NCBI GenBank assembly: GCA_963776055.1
Contig: CAVZLD010000013.1
Span: 62,001-126,000 of the forward strand
DNA: 64,000 bases
Origin: CAVZLD01 sp963776055
Lineage (GTDB): Bacteria > Planctomycetota > Planctomycetia > Pirellulales > Pirellulaceae
Direction of reading: 5' to 3'
Positions 33,977-43,751 of the stretch are shown here, in pieces (the stretch's first letter is position 1; the number at the start of each line of letters is the position of its first letter). Position numbers and translations under genes: made by a program. The notes below the pieces were generated by a model. The model did no database searches and was not told the origin of the DNA. It was given only the letters and a program-made list of their open reading frames with translations.

Positions 33977-34377
33977 TCGTTACTCTGCCCAAGTCTGACA
34001 GCACTCGAGTTCTGTGCTCATCATTTGTTCGATACAACGGCGTGGACTCAACATCGATCTTAGCAGAGTTCATCTAGCGAGGAATACTCCTGAAGCTCCG
34101 TCTTGCCCCACAACCCAGCCGGCAACTCGCCCATCATACAATGAAGAAGCGTCCCATCCGAATGGATCCACGCGCACTCGAGCCCGAGGGCTTACGGGCG
34201 CTTGACCGAGAGTGTCGCGCGTGGGATAGTCTCGGAAGATGGAAGCGGTTAAGTGACGGGTATCGAGTCAGAGAGGCTGAAGGAAGACCAGGAATCTCCA
34301 GCCATATGCGATCGCATCGCTTCTCAATGTTCATTCTACCTGCGGCAGCAAAAGCGAAACCGGGACCATTACGAACC
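33977..34377. other. Divergent promoter region between two sulfatase genes
   Basis: 401 bases between the starts of two divergent sulfatase genes. The frame of the right-hand gene stays open back to 34141, but its signal peptide starts at 34378, so the left part is treated as non-coding. I cannot place promoters or operators. Confidence 0.45.
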
Positions 34378-35958
34378 ATGAAGAATCTGCTCTCAACGAA
34401 ACGCGCCTTGTTGTTGTTTCTGTTTACTGCGGCAGTCAACCAAAGTCTCGCGGCGGCAGGACGGCCGAACATTTTGCTTGCGATTGCAGACGACTGGTCG
34501 TACGGACACGCGGGTGCTTACAACTGCAAGTGGGTCCGGACACCTCATTTCGATCGAATCGCCAAGGAGGGGCTTTTATTCACACACGCATTCACGCCCA
34601 ACGCGAAGTGCGCGCCTTCGCGAGCGACCATCTTAACGGGGCGATATTCCTGGCAGCTAGAGGAAGCGGGAAATCACTTTTGTTTCTTTCCTGCGAAATT
34701 TGGAAGCTATGTTGAGCGGCTTGCTGCTGCGGGATACGCGACGGGCTTCACAGGAAAGGGTTGGGCGCCTGGCGTGGCGAAAGATGCAACGGGCAACCGA
34801 CGCAAGATCACGGGGACATCCTACTCTGCGCGTAGAGCAAAGCCGCCGGCCAAGGGAATTTCGAACAATGACTACGCGGCGAACTTTGCAGATTTTCTTC
34901 GCGATGTCCCCGATGGTCAGCCATGGGCCTTCTGGTACGGCACGACCGAACCGCATCGCGCGTATGAGTTTCAATCGGGGGTCCGCCTGGGCAAATCCCT
35001 TGACGATATTGATCGCGTTCCGGGTTATTGGCCGGATAATGAAGTCATTCGACATGACATGCTCGACTACGCCATTGAGGTAGAGCACTACGATGCGCAC
35101 CTCGGCCGAATTTTGGACCACCTGGAGCAGGCCGGTCAATTGGACAACACGCTCGTCGTCGCGACGTCGGATCACGGCATGCCGTTTCCGCGAGTGAAAG
35201 GGCAAGCGTACGCGGCGTCGAACCACATACCTCTGGCGATTCGTTGGCCTGAAGGCATCGAATCGCCGGGGCGCGTGATCGACGTTTTCGTCAACTTCGC
35301 CGACCTTGCGCCGACTTTTCTGGAGGTCGCCAGCATTCGAGAACCCGGTCCGATCATGCAAACCTTCAGCGGACGAAGCCTATGGGAGGTTTTTCGACAG
35401 GTCGACTCCCGTCGCTTCGAGAAGCAGCGCGATCACGTCTTGATCGGAAAGGAACGGCACGATGTGGGCCGTCCCAACGATGGGGGTTATCCCATCCGCG
35501 GCATCATTCAACAAGACTGGCTGTTTCTTCAGAACTTCTGCAATGACCGCTGGCCCGCTGGCAATCCGGAGACTGGCTATTTAAATTGCGATGGCAGTCC
35601 AACGAAAACGGACATCCTGGAACGACGGCGTCGAAATGAAGACCTGACGCGGTGGAATCTCTGCTTCGGCAAACGTCCGGACCTTGAGCTTTACAACTTG
35701 GCCCAGGATCCGGACTGCATCTCGAACCTTGCCGCACAGCCGGAATTCCGTTCCTTGGTGCAGAATCTCCAAGAACGAATGCGTTCGGAACTCAAAAAGC
35801 AGGGCGACCCACGGATGCAAGACAAGGGAGAGATCTTCGACAACTACCCTTACGCGGATTCTCAAACTGCGCACTTCTACGAACGCTACCATGCGGGCGA
35901 GAACATTCGCGCAACCTGGGTGCATCCATCCGATTTTGAACCCGCCCCACTCCAGTGA
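34378..35958 (+). CDS. Sulfatase (heparan N-sulfatase-like group)
   Basis: Intact 526-residue sulfatase from the ATG at 34378, which starts a signal peptide (STKRALLLFLFTAAVNQSLA). RPNILLAIADDWSYGHAGAY gives the metal site, and Cys78-Ala-Pro-Ser-Arg82 is the formylglycine motif, followed by ATILTGRYSWQLEEAGNH. PWAFWYGTTEPHRAYEFQSG and NTLVVATSDHGMPFPRVKGQ are typical of heparan N-sulfatase-like (S1_8-type) enzymes. It may cut sulfate esters or N-sulfates; the exact class is inferred. No frameshift, unlike most neighbours. Confidence 0.92.
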   Translation: MKNLLSTKRALLLFLFTAAVNQSLAAAGRPNILLAIADDWSYGHAGAYNCKWVRTPHFDRIAKEGLLFTHAFTPNAKCAPSRATILTGRYSWQLEEAGNHFCFFPAKFGSYVERLAAAGYATGFTGKGWAPGVAKDATGNRRKITGTSYSARRAKPPAKGISNNDYAANFADFLRDVPDGQPWAFWYGTTEPHRAYEFQSGVRLGKSLDDIDRVPGYWPDNEVIRHDMLDYAIEVEHYDAHLGRILDHLEQAGQLDNTLVVATSDHGMPFPRVKGQAYAASNHIPLAIRWPEGIESPGRVIDVFVNFADLAPTFLEVASIREPGPIMQTFSGRSLWEVFRQVDSRRFEKQRDHVLIGKERHDVGRPNDGGYPIRGIIQQDWLFLQNFCNDRWPAGNPETGYLNCDGSPTKTDILERRRRNEDLTRWNLCFGKRPDLELYNLAQDPDCISNLAAQPEFRSLVQNLQERMRSELKKQGDPRMQDKGEIFDNYPYADSQTAHFYERYHAGENIRATWVHPSDFEPAPLQ

Positions 35959-35964
35959 CCCCAA

Positions 35965-36026
35965 CACATGGACAGGCCATGTGCAGCCCAGCGAAAACAC
36001 ATGGCAAACACATGGACAGGCCATGT
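35965..36026. repeat. Two REP-like palindromes downstream of the transposase gene
   Basis: acatggacaggccatgt occurs at 35966-35982 and 36010-36026. Each forms a hairpin (acatgg/ccatgt around acagg) and contains, on the minus strand, acatggcctgtcc, the start of the dispersed motif seen at 37.5, 38.9 and 47.5 kb. The remaining DNA to 36303 is GC-rich without a supported gene. Confidence 0.65.
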
Positions 36027-36303
36027 ATTTGCCCGTATTTGCCCGGGCAGTTCGCCGCGCCGAGCGCGGTGGAGCGTGGTGGCGGAGCGCAGTCCCACCG
36101 GAAACGATGGGAAGAAGGCGGAAATTCGCCCGCGAAAGGCGTTCCGGAAGGAGGCACGCTGGGGCAGCGCGCACCAACCGGCATCGACCGCGTCACGATC
36201 GGGCGGACGAGGATCGTCCCGCAGCCCGCGACGGCAGCGAAGGACCACGCGATGATCGGCGGGCAGCGCACCGCGCGTCCGGCCGTGGTCGAGTGAGAAC
36301 GCG

Positions 36304-37338
36304 TTACGCGTGACAGCCGTTCAGATTTGCCAGGTGACGGCAGCCGCGTTGCCGGGCGGCCGCGCGCAGTCGGCTCCGCTGGAAGGAAAAGGCCACGCCG
36401 ACCAGCTGCGGTCGAGCGAACAGTTGCTCCAACGTGGTACGCCAGGTCTCCCAGCCGACCCCCAGGCGGTCCAGGAGCGCCTCCACCCGCGGATCGACCC
36501 GCGCCTTGCCCGGACGCAACAGGCGACTCGTGGCGTCCACCAACAGCAGATAGCTGCCCAACGAGAATCCGGGCAGCACGCCCACGCGCGTCTCTCCCTG
36601 CTCGCGCCGGTCGTCCAGCGGGCAGAGCCACAGTCCTCGTTCCATGCCCCGCGCCTGCTGGGCCGCGGGCACGGACCCCTCGCGGGCGGCTTGCAGGTCC
36701 GACATCCGTCCTCGCTTCCGGCACCAAGCCAGCCGCGCGGCGAGCGACGTGTAGCGTGCCTCTTCCGGCAAAGACACTTGGCCCGCCGCCAGCGGATTGA
36801 GATCAATGTAGGCACAGGTCGCCAGCAACGCTTCTTCCCCGTGAATCGCGATCGACTTGTACCGGCCCGCCCAGAACGGGCCCTGGACCCCGTCTTCTTC
36901 GTTGGCCTTGCGGGCCAGCGGTTCTTTGAGCGACTTCATGAACCAGCCCAGATTGACCAGTCGCTTCCGCAGTTGCTTGACATACTTCCGGTCGCGGGCC
37001 TTTTCTTTCACCCATTGGGAGAGGGATCGGAGCGGCTTGCGATCCGGGCCACGCGGTGGGTGGAGCCTGGCCCACCGCCGCAGCACCTCTTCTTTGCTCC
37101 AGCGTCGCGCCTGCCGCCAGTCCAAATGCGTCAGCACATGCAAGTGATTGTCCATCACGGCATAGCCACCGACCTGGATACTGAAAATCCCCACCAGCTC
37201 TTCCAGCCGCTGTTCCAGATACCGTTTGCGGTCGTCCTCCCTGCTTCGTAGCAGAAACGCGCCGCGGACGGTTTTGGAAATGCAGTGATACCAAGGGGTG
37301 ACGTGGGCGTCGACGATCTTCGAACGGGCGATGGTCAT
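36304..37338 (-). CDS. REP-associated (IS200-like, HUH) transposase
   Basis: Intact 344-residue single-strand transposase of the TnpA_REP/Y1 class, which acts on short palindromic DNA. A GGGAG ribosome site precedes the ATG at 37338. Residues 1-170 are the HUH domain: HVTPWYHCISKTVRGAFLL, then VMDNHLHVL with His65 and His67, then LGWFMKSLKEPLARKANEED and GPFWAGRYKS. CAYIDLNPLAAG is also typical. The catalytic tyrosine is not obvious: Tyr119 and Tyr160 are candidates, and the usual Tyr before the N of ARKAN is missing. The last 150 residues are an extra basic domain. Repeats of the same family lie on both sides, and no terminal-repeat IS structure is seen. Confidence 0.83.
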   Translation of the reverse strand: MTIARSKIVDAHVTPWYHCISKTVRGAFLLRSREDDRKRYLEQRLEELVGIFSIQVGGYAVMDNHLHVLTHLDWRQARRWSKEEVLRRWARLHPPRGPDRKPLRSLSQWVKEKARDRKYVKQLRKRLVNLGWFMKSLKEPLARKANEEDGVQGPFWAGRYKSIAIHGEEALLATCAYIDLNPLAAGQVSLPEEARYTSLAARLAWCRKRGRMSDLQAAREGSVPAAQQARGMERGLWLCPLDDRREQGETRVGVLPGFSLGSYLLLVDATSRLLRPGKARVDPRVEALLDRLGVGWETWRTTLEQLFARPQLVGVAFSFQRSRLRAAARQRGCRHLANLNGCHA

Positions 37339-37455
37339 GGCAGATTCTCCCTCGCGCAGGACCCACCGGTCGTGTGGTACGCCGCCCCGGCGGCAGCGAC
37401 CGGCCCGATCCTAGCAATCCCTCCGACACCGATCAAAGTCGCGTGCAACTTTGAA

Positions 37456-37510
37456 ACATGGACTGTCCCCGCGTTGGCCCTGCCAGCCCAAGCATCGCCT
37501 GTCCCGGGGT
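37456..37510. repeat. Two REP-family copies upstream of the transposase gene
   Basis: Diverged copies of the rcatggcctgtcccggcg motif: acatggactgtccccgcg at 37456-37473 and gcatcgcctgtcccgggg at 37492-37509. They lie in the 338-base gap between the transposase start and the PEP-CTERM gene, which shows no gene. Confidence 0.55.
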
Positions 37511-37676
37511 GGGGGGAGGTGGGCGCGGTCCGAAGCCGCTTACGGAAAAGAATTGCGAGGAGTCGCCGAGAAAAGGCTGAATCAAGCGTGCGGTCAGCCG
37601 ACCGCGAGATGCGCGAACCGCACGCCGTGTGCAACCTTCGTGCGCAATCTTTAGGCAGGTCGAAATTTCCGTGCGA

Positions 37677-38400
37677 TTACCCGCACCCGCGTCGCCGTCG
37701 AAGGCGTCGCATCCAAGACAGCGACAGTGTTCCACCGAGCAAGGAGATTCCCAGACTCGACGGTTCGGGAACGACTTTGATGTCGTCGTAATAGACTGGA
37801 GATGCGTTATTCGCAAACAAGTCAATCGCTGCAATTTTGGCCTGCGATCCGTACCATGCTCCGGTCACAATCAATTCGTCGTTGTAGTAAGCCCGTTGGA
37901 CATTCTCCGTCAGATCGACCTCTACTCGAACCTCTGTCCATCGGTCACGCACCAAGCGTACGCTTCCCACCTAGACTCCCCTCGGCAACCGTCCCTGCAT
38001 GAAGGTCAAAATTCAGCTCAAGTGACCACCATTCCTCCGGGTCATTCTTGCCGTCTTCGTACTGGTTCATCAGCATAAGCCAAGATTCGCCAGTTGCACC
38101 GCGCGGAATATACTGCATGGCCCGCACGATCCACTTTCCATCTTCCGCATTGAGTTCGTGGACCAAGTCTGCGTCACCATCAATCTTTAGCGATTTCTCA
38201 CCACTCGAAGCATATTCGTCACTAACCGGTGCACCATACTTCGAATCGTTATCCCACCCCTTCCATCCGCCCTGCCCGTGCAAATCACTACTCGCCTCAT
38301 AGGACTCGAAGTCATCGAAGAATTCTCGCCCGCCGCAGATGGGGCTAACAGGGAAAACACAACGATTACGGTCGTGAAGAATTCGTTGCTGCCAATGCAT
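37677..38400 (-). CDS. Secreted PEP-CTERM protein (two frameshifts)
   Basis: Small surface protein. An AGGAG at 38409-38413 precedes the ATG at 38400. The signal peptide (NEFFTTVIVVFSLLAPSAAG) reads one frame away from the mature part, so there are breaks just after the ATG and near 38325. The mature domain FFDDFESYEASSDLHGQGGW to WWSLELNFDLHAG is a jelly-roll sandwich like those in glycan-binding proteins. A second break near 37960 leads to VRLVRDRWTEVRVEVDL, YYDDIKVVPEP and the hydrophobic segment SSLGISLLGGTLSLSWMRR with an arginine tail. The VPEP anchor matches the protein at 1.7-3.0 kb. Ligand unknown. Confidence 0.75.
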
Positions 38401-39123
38401 GATGACCACTCCTGCTTGGACTTTCATTTCGCCAACATACGGACCACCATCGATGGTCGCCACAGACCTTCAGAATCGGAACCAGGATTGCCCAACGACG
38501 AGAAGCATCTCGGAACCTGCTACGAATCAATGCCTTTTTCTCGGGGCACTTCCACCCGCGCGGAAATCATGACGAAGCATTTGACGATTTGTCCCTGACC
38601 AAGTTACCAAACACTACCATGACGACAACCCCTGGCAAGAATGACGCCTGCAACAGCTCCGCACTCTTCTGAGCCTCTATACGCTCAATGTGAAACGCTC
38701 CATGGTGGAGGCCTCTGGCCAAGTCCCCGGGTGTCACGCTCGTAAGACCTGAACGTGCGTGCCAAACACCAAGCCCCAACATAGGCAACCTGCCAAGACT
38801 GCAAAACTACGGCGAACCGATCACGACAAGCGGAGAACCGTGGCGAATAGTCGGTGACGCCGCCGCCCATCGATTGGTCTTCGGCTTACTCGCGCCACGC
38901 ATAGCCTGTCCCAGCGTTCTCGCTCGAGCGTTCTCTGCATTCCCCCGTAGCCTGTCCCGTGCGTTCTGCCGGTGTTCTCTGCCGGCGTTCCGCGGGCCAC
39001 GGAGCCGAACAGCAAGGCGATTTCTGAATTGCGAGTTGCCTGACTCTGGTTGGACGTGTTTGGATTGCGTAGACTCAGACACGCTGGACAGCAATTCCTC
39101 CATCGTCTTGGGAGCAGTGACTC
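38401..39123. other. Intergenic, 723 bases, only repeats recognised
   Basis: Between the divergent PEP-CTERM and LemA genes. Apart from two repeat copies near 38.9 kb nothing is recognised; open frames on both strands are low-complexity arginine/serine-rich readings without motifs. Confidence 0.5.
38899..38968. repeat. Two REP-family copies upstream of lemA
   Basis: gcatagcctgtcccagcg at 38899-38916 and cgtagcctgtcccgtgcg at 38946-38963, same orientation, each followed by ttct. They belong to the rcatggcctgtcccggcg family. Confidence 0.6.
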
Positions 39124-39733
39124 ATGAATACTGGGTTGGCACTGATTCTCATCGCAGGCTTTGCCGGGCTACTCATCGTGGTCCTCGCTTTGCTCGTCAT
39201 GGGAATCTACAACAAGCTCGTGCGTCTTCGAAATCGCTACGAAAATGCGTTCGCGCAGATCGACGTACAGCTCAAGCGGCGTTACGATTTGATTCCTAAC
39301 CTCGTGGAAACGGTCAAGGGTTACATGAAGCATGAGCGGGAAACGTTGGAAGCCGTCATCTCTGCGCGAAATCTTGCCTATTCGGCAGAGCAGGAGGCGG
39401 CCCGCCAGCCAGGAAATCCACAGGCCATCCGAACGCTGGGCGGGGCGGAAATGCAGTTGAGCAGCGCCCTCAGCCGACTGATGGCGGTTGCCGAGGCCTA
39501 CCCCGACTTAAAGGCCAATCAGAACATGATTGCGTCTGCAAGAGGAGTTGACCTCCACCGAGAACAAGGTCGCCTTCGCCCGACAGGCCTTCAACGACTC
39601 CGTGATGCAATACAACACCGAGCGAGAGCAGTTTCCCGCCGTGCTGTTGGCCGAGTCGTTTGGCTTCCACGAAGCGCAATTATTCGAAGTCGAGGATGAC
39701 CAGCAGCGAGAGGCCCCGCAGGTCAGTTTCTAA
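39124..39733 (+). CDS. lemA: LemA family membrane protein (one frameshift)
   Basis: LemA-type protein: one N-terminal membrane helix (MNTGLALILIAGFAGLLIVVL at the start) and a long helical cytoplasmic or periplasmic domain. Diagnostic block: YNKLVRLRNRYENAFAQIDV followed by QLKRRYDLIPNLVETVKGYM. A frameshift near 39533 (an extra A in atgattg) splits KANQNM from LRLQEELTSTENKVAFARQA, and the rest runs to FEVEDDQQREAPQVSF. Removing that A restores the family sequence exactly, so this is almost surely a sequencing error. The M48 protease gene follows after 44 bases, a pairing that is common and suggests a shared envelope-stress role; molecular function is unknown. Confidence 0.88.
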
Positions 39734-39777
39734 GGATTGGCCCAAGTGAAGGCGAAATGGCAGCCCGCGGCAGGACC

Positions 39778-41789
39778 ATGGACTTCTTCGAACGTCAAGA
39801 AGTAGCCCGCCGAAAGACCGGGCTGCTGGTGTTCTATTTCACTATCGCGGTCGTTCTGATGATCCTCGCCCTCTACGTCGTGGCGTTGTGTGCTCTCTGG
39901 ATCATCCAGGGGGTTCCCAGCGACGAGGAAGCCTGGATACACCTGAATGAGGAATTCACGAACTCGTGGTTCGAACCTCGCATCTTTCTCGTCGTGTGCG
40001 CCGCGATGCTCGGCATCATCGCCCTCGGCAGCACCTACAAGACCTTCGAACTGCGCCAGGGCGGCGAACGGTTGGCCAATGCTGCTCGGAGGCCGTCGAC
40101 TCCACCCGGCCACACGCGACTCCGCCGAACGTCGCTTGTTGAACGTCGTGGAGGAGATGGCCATCGCCGCCGGAACTGCGGTACCGCCTGTGTTTCTGAT
40201 GCCGGATGAAACAAGCATCAATGCGTTCGCCGCCGGATTCACACCGAACGATGCGGTGATCGGTGTCAATCGTGGCACGATCGAACACTTGACTCGCGAT
40301 GAACTGCAGGGCGTCATTGCCCATGAGTTCAGTCACATCCTGAATGGGGATATGCGATTGAACATGCGTCTCATCGGAATTCTGCATGGAATCCTCATCC
40401 TTTCGGTGATCGGCTATTACACCTTTCGCATCTTCGGCTTCCGTGGTAATTCGCGTGGTGGCAAAGACAAAGGAGGGGGCGCCTGGCTACTGGCCATCCT
40501 GCTGATCGGCGTCGCCGCTTGGCTTACCGGTCTGATCGGACTGCTCTTCGGACGGCTGATCAAGGCAGCCATCTCGCGACAACGAGAATACCTGGCCGAT
40601 GCCTCGGCCGTGCAATTCACACGAAATGCAGACGGCATCGCCGGAGCACTCAAGAAAATCGGCGGCCAATCTCAGAGCTCGAAAATGCTGGCGGTGGAGG
40701 CAGAAACTGCAAGCCATATGTTTTTCGAAAGGGCTCTACCTCCCTTGCATCCGGTCCTTTCGCAACTCATCCGCCACTGAAGGAACGGATTCTCCGCATC
40801 GATCCGCAATTCGATGGCAAGTTCCCTGCCCTCGAGACCATGGTCTCTCCCAAGCAAGACGAGCACCGGCCGAGCAAGAACCGGCCATCGCCACCAATGC
40901 GAACGCCGCAACCGAGATGGTCTTCGGCAAAGGACGGCTTCTGCTTGGAACCCGCTACTGGTGCTCGCAGCCGTCGGCACGCTGACTATCGAGCACGTCG
41001 CCTACGCGGATCAACTCTTGGGTCAAATGCCCGGTCGAGTTGACAGAAGCTCTGCACGAACCATACGCCGCTCGAGCGGTTGTCTATGCCATATTGTTGG
41101 CTCCCGAGGAAGATGTCCGCACGCTCCAGCTCACGCGCCATTACTGCTCGAGACGGAGAGCCCGTGGCAGACGCAAGCGGTGGAAATGCAGACGGTTGAT
41201 ACAAGCTGAGGGTGTCGAAGTCCGATTGCCGATCCTGGAGGTGGTCCAAGCCACTCTTCAGGAACTGACACGGAAACAGTACGACGCGTTTCGAGCAACG
41301 ATCGACGATCTTGTCCGTGCGGATGAAAAGCTAAGTCTCCTGGAGTTCCTGCTGCAGCGAATTCTGCTCGATCACCTTGACCGTCACTTCATCGAGCAAC
41401 CGCGACAAGAGATTCGCTATTATTCGCTGAGTGCCGTGCGATCCGAAGCCGCCGACCTGATGTCCATTCTCGTTCACGCCGGCCATCAGGAGGCTGAGGG
41501 GACTTGCCAAGCCTACGGTCAGGCAATGGCGACTTTAGAACTTTCCCAGAATGCCCCCGCGATGCTGGATCGCAAACAATGCTCGTTATCCAGATTACGT
41601 GCAGCACTCGACAAACTCCGGCAAACGATTCCAGGCGTAAACAAACGGATCCTCAATGCAGCCATCGTAGCAATTGCCGCAGATCAAGAGGTCACCGTTA
41701 CGGAAGCTGAATTACTGCGAGCAATCGGTGCCGCCCTGAACTGCCCCATTCCACCGCTCCTTGCAGGACCGCTGCGCCGCGTAGAATGA
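39778..41789 (+). CDS. M48 membrane metalloprotease with C-terminal TerB-like domain, at least five frameshifts
   Basis: HtpX-like zinc protease. MDFFERQEVARRKTGLLVFY starts the first of two membrane helices; the ATG at 39757 is an alternative start. After a frameshift near 40075 (an extra A), LLNVVEEMAIAAGTAVPPV leads to the zinc motif HEFSH within ELQGVIAHEFSHILNGDM, two more helices, and EYLADASAVQFTR, whose Glu is the third ligand. Later breaks near 40730, 40880, 40955, 41045 and 41150 separate HPPLKERILRIDPQFDGKFP, LTIEHVAYADQLL and a C-terminal helical domain (EKLSLLEFLLQRILLDHLDR, AADQEVTVTEAELLRAIGAA) that looks TerB-like. About 660 residues in all, longer than plain HtpX. Confidence 0.8.
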
Positions 41790-41949
41790 AGGAGCCGATC
41801 TTCGCGCGAGAAGATTCCGTGGAAGAAGGCAGACCGTGCGGCAGGCTCTTCGCTCATCAGCAACCCGATCAACCCGATTGCCGCGCCGATGTCTACGTTG
41901 GATACTGGTACTTGTGCCCTACCCTCCCACGTAAGCTGAGGCTATCACG

Positions 41950-43482
41950 ATGCTGTGGATCCGCAATCTCAACGTTCTCTCTTTCCTCCTCCTGCTGGGA
42001 ATCTCCCATACCGTCATCGCGGCGACGCACCGTCCCAACTTCGTGTTAATCATGTGCGATGACATGGGCTGGTCCGACATCGGATGTTACGGAGGTGAGA
42101 TCCGAACACCTCACTTAGATCAACTTGCTGCCGAGGGAATGCGTTTCACACAGTTCTACAACAATGCGAAATGCACAACCACGCGTGCTTCTCTGATCAC
42201 CGGCCTCTACCCGCGCCGAGGGGGTTCGCTGTTGAAGCCTGAAATGGTCACGATCCCGGAAGTGCTTTCGGCCGCCGGATACTACAGCGTCCTGAGTGGT
42301 AAATGGCACTTGGGCAGTACCGCACCGCGGCGACCGAGTGATCGAGGATTTGACAATTACTATGGCCTGTTGGACGGATGCTGCAATTTTCATGACCCAT
42401 CGATTCCCGATCCCCCGTTCAAGGGTGGGCATGTCCGATGGTTCGGCCAAGATGATATCCGGATCCAGACGTTCCCAGAAGGTTTTTACACCACGGATGC
42501 GTTCTCGGACTACGCCTGTCATACGATCGACCAAGCCGTCGAACGAGGACAACCGTTCTTTCTGCATGTCTGCTATACGGCACCGCATTATCCTCTGCAC
42601 GCGTTGGAAGAAGACATCGCCCGCTATCGAGGGAAGTACCGGGCCGGATGGCACAAGCTCCGCCAGGAGCGACACCAGCGGCAGATCGCCATGGGCTTGG
42701 TGAAAGCGGAATGGAATCTGCCGGATGCCGATCAAGAAGTCACCACGTGGAACACGATCGACAATCCGGCGTACTTTGATGAGTTGATGTCGACATACGC
42801 CGCTATGGTCGATCGCATGGACCAGGGCATCGGGCGGATCCTCAACAAGCTGGACGAACACCAACTTGCCGGAGATACGGTGGTGATCTTTTTGTCCGAT
42901 AATGGCGGCTGCGCGGAAACACCAGGAGGTTTTGACTATGCCCGAATCCCCGGCGTAAAGGAACACTACACGGCCTGCGGGCCCGGTTGGGCCTACGCGC
43001 AAAACACCCCCTTCCGACGCTTCAAGCAGTGGGTTCACGAAGGCGGAATCTCGACACCGTGTATTGTCCGTTGGCCGGATGTCGTCGCCGCTGGGAGCAT
43101 CAACCATGACGTGGGCCACATCATTGATCTCCTGCCCACGATCGCGGATCTGGCAGAAGTCGACTATCCCGCCCAGTTTGGCGGACGCAAGATTCTGCCC
43201 GTCGAAGGGAAAACCTTGCGGCCGCTATTGGAAGGAAAATCGCGCCCCGGGCATGACCGACTTTACTGGGAATGGAATGGAAACCGTGCCGTGCGCGAAG
43301 GAGCGTGGAAGCTCTGCTGGGATCGCAAAGTCAAGGCCTGGGAGCTTTATGATCTGGAGCATGATCGAACCGAAACACAGGATCTTGCTGCGGATCAGCC
43401 CGAGGTTGTACAACGACTACGCGATGCCTGGTTCACCTGGGCGAAGCAGACCGGACTGTCGGCAGAGCCAAGAGGCAAATAG
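41950..43482 (+). CDS. Sulfatase (arylsulfatase) with variant CTTTR active-site motif
   Basis: Intact 510-residue sulfatase with a signal peptide (NVLSFLLLLGISHTVIA). RPNFVLIMCDDMGWSDIGCYG gives the calcium site, with GEIRTPHLDQLAAEGMRF next. The modification motif is Cys75-Thr-Thr-Thr-Arg79 followed by ASLITGLYPRRGG, where the usual proline is threonine. Other blocks are intact: YYSVLSGKWHLGS, RPSDRGFDNYYGLLDGC, VVIFLSDNGGCAETPGG and WELYDLEHDRTETQDLA. It fits a planctomycete arylsulfatase; whether the Cys is converted to formylglycine without the proline is an open question. Confidence 0.92.
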   Translation: MLWIRNLNVLSFLLLLGISHTVIAATHRPNFVLIMCDDMGWSDIGCYGGEIRTPHLDQLAAEGMRFTQFYNNAKCTTTRASLITGLYPRRGGSLLKPEMVTIPEVLSAAGYYSVLSGKWHLGSTAPRRPSDRGFDNYYGLLDGCCNFHDPSIPDPPFKGGHVRWFGQDDIRIQTFPEGFYTTDAFSDYACHTIDQAVERGQPFFLHVCYTAPHYPLHALEEDIARYRGKYRAGWHKLRQERHQRQIAMGLVKAEWNLPDADQEVTTWNTIDNPAYFDELMSTYAAMVDRMDQGIGRILNKLDEHQLAGDTVVIFLSDNGGCAETPGGFDYARIPGVKEHYTACGPGWAYAQNTPFRRFKQWVHEGGISTPCIVRWPDVVAAGSINHDVGHIIDLLPTIADLAEVDYPAQFGGRKILPVEGKTLRPLLEGKSRPGHDRLYWEWNGNRAVREGAWKLCWDRKVKAWELYDLEHDRTETQDLAADQPEVVQRLRDAWFTWAKQTGLSAEPRGK

Positions 43483-43572
43483 GCGGAACGAGGAACCGAA
43501 CCGCGGTAGCAATGGTCGCCCGGCGCAAGAGGCCAAGCATTCGCGGTTCCAGCCTGCAGCTTTTCGCCATGG

Positions 43573-43636
43573 AATCGTTTATCCTGTGACAAAGAACTCG
43601 TCCGAATCGTTTATCCTGTGACAAAGAACTCGTCCG
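43573..43636. repeat. Perfect tandem duplication of a 32-bp unit
   Basis: The 32 bases at 43573-43604, starting aatcgtttatcctgtgac, are repeated without change at 43605-43636. They lie between the sulfatase stop and the start of the flavoenzyme gene, where they would sit in the leader region. Confidence 0.85.
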
Positions 43637-43751
43637 GTTTTCGCCGAAGCAGTGGCGGTTCCGATCGAATCGTTCGTCGCGTCACGCTCCGACGACGTAC
43701 TCCGCCGTACGACTCACGCCTTCCTTTCACACCTTCGCAACAGGTGAAAAC

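Noticed and set aside
35965..36026. Short CRISPR-like array
   Set aside because: Only two 17-base palindromic units with one irregular spacer and no cas genes; fits a REP pair better.
36310..37251. Plus-strand open frame over the transposase
   Set aside because: Shadow of the HUH transposase gene; composition without motifs.
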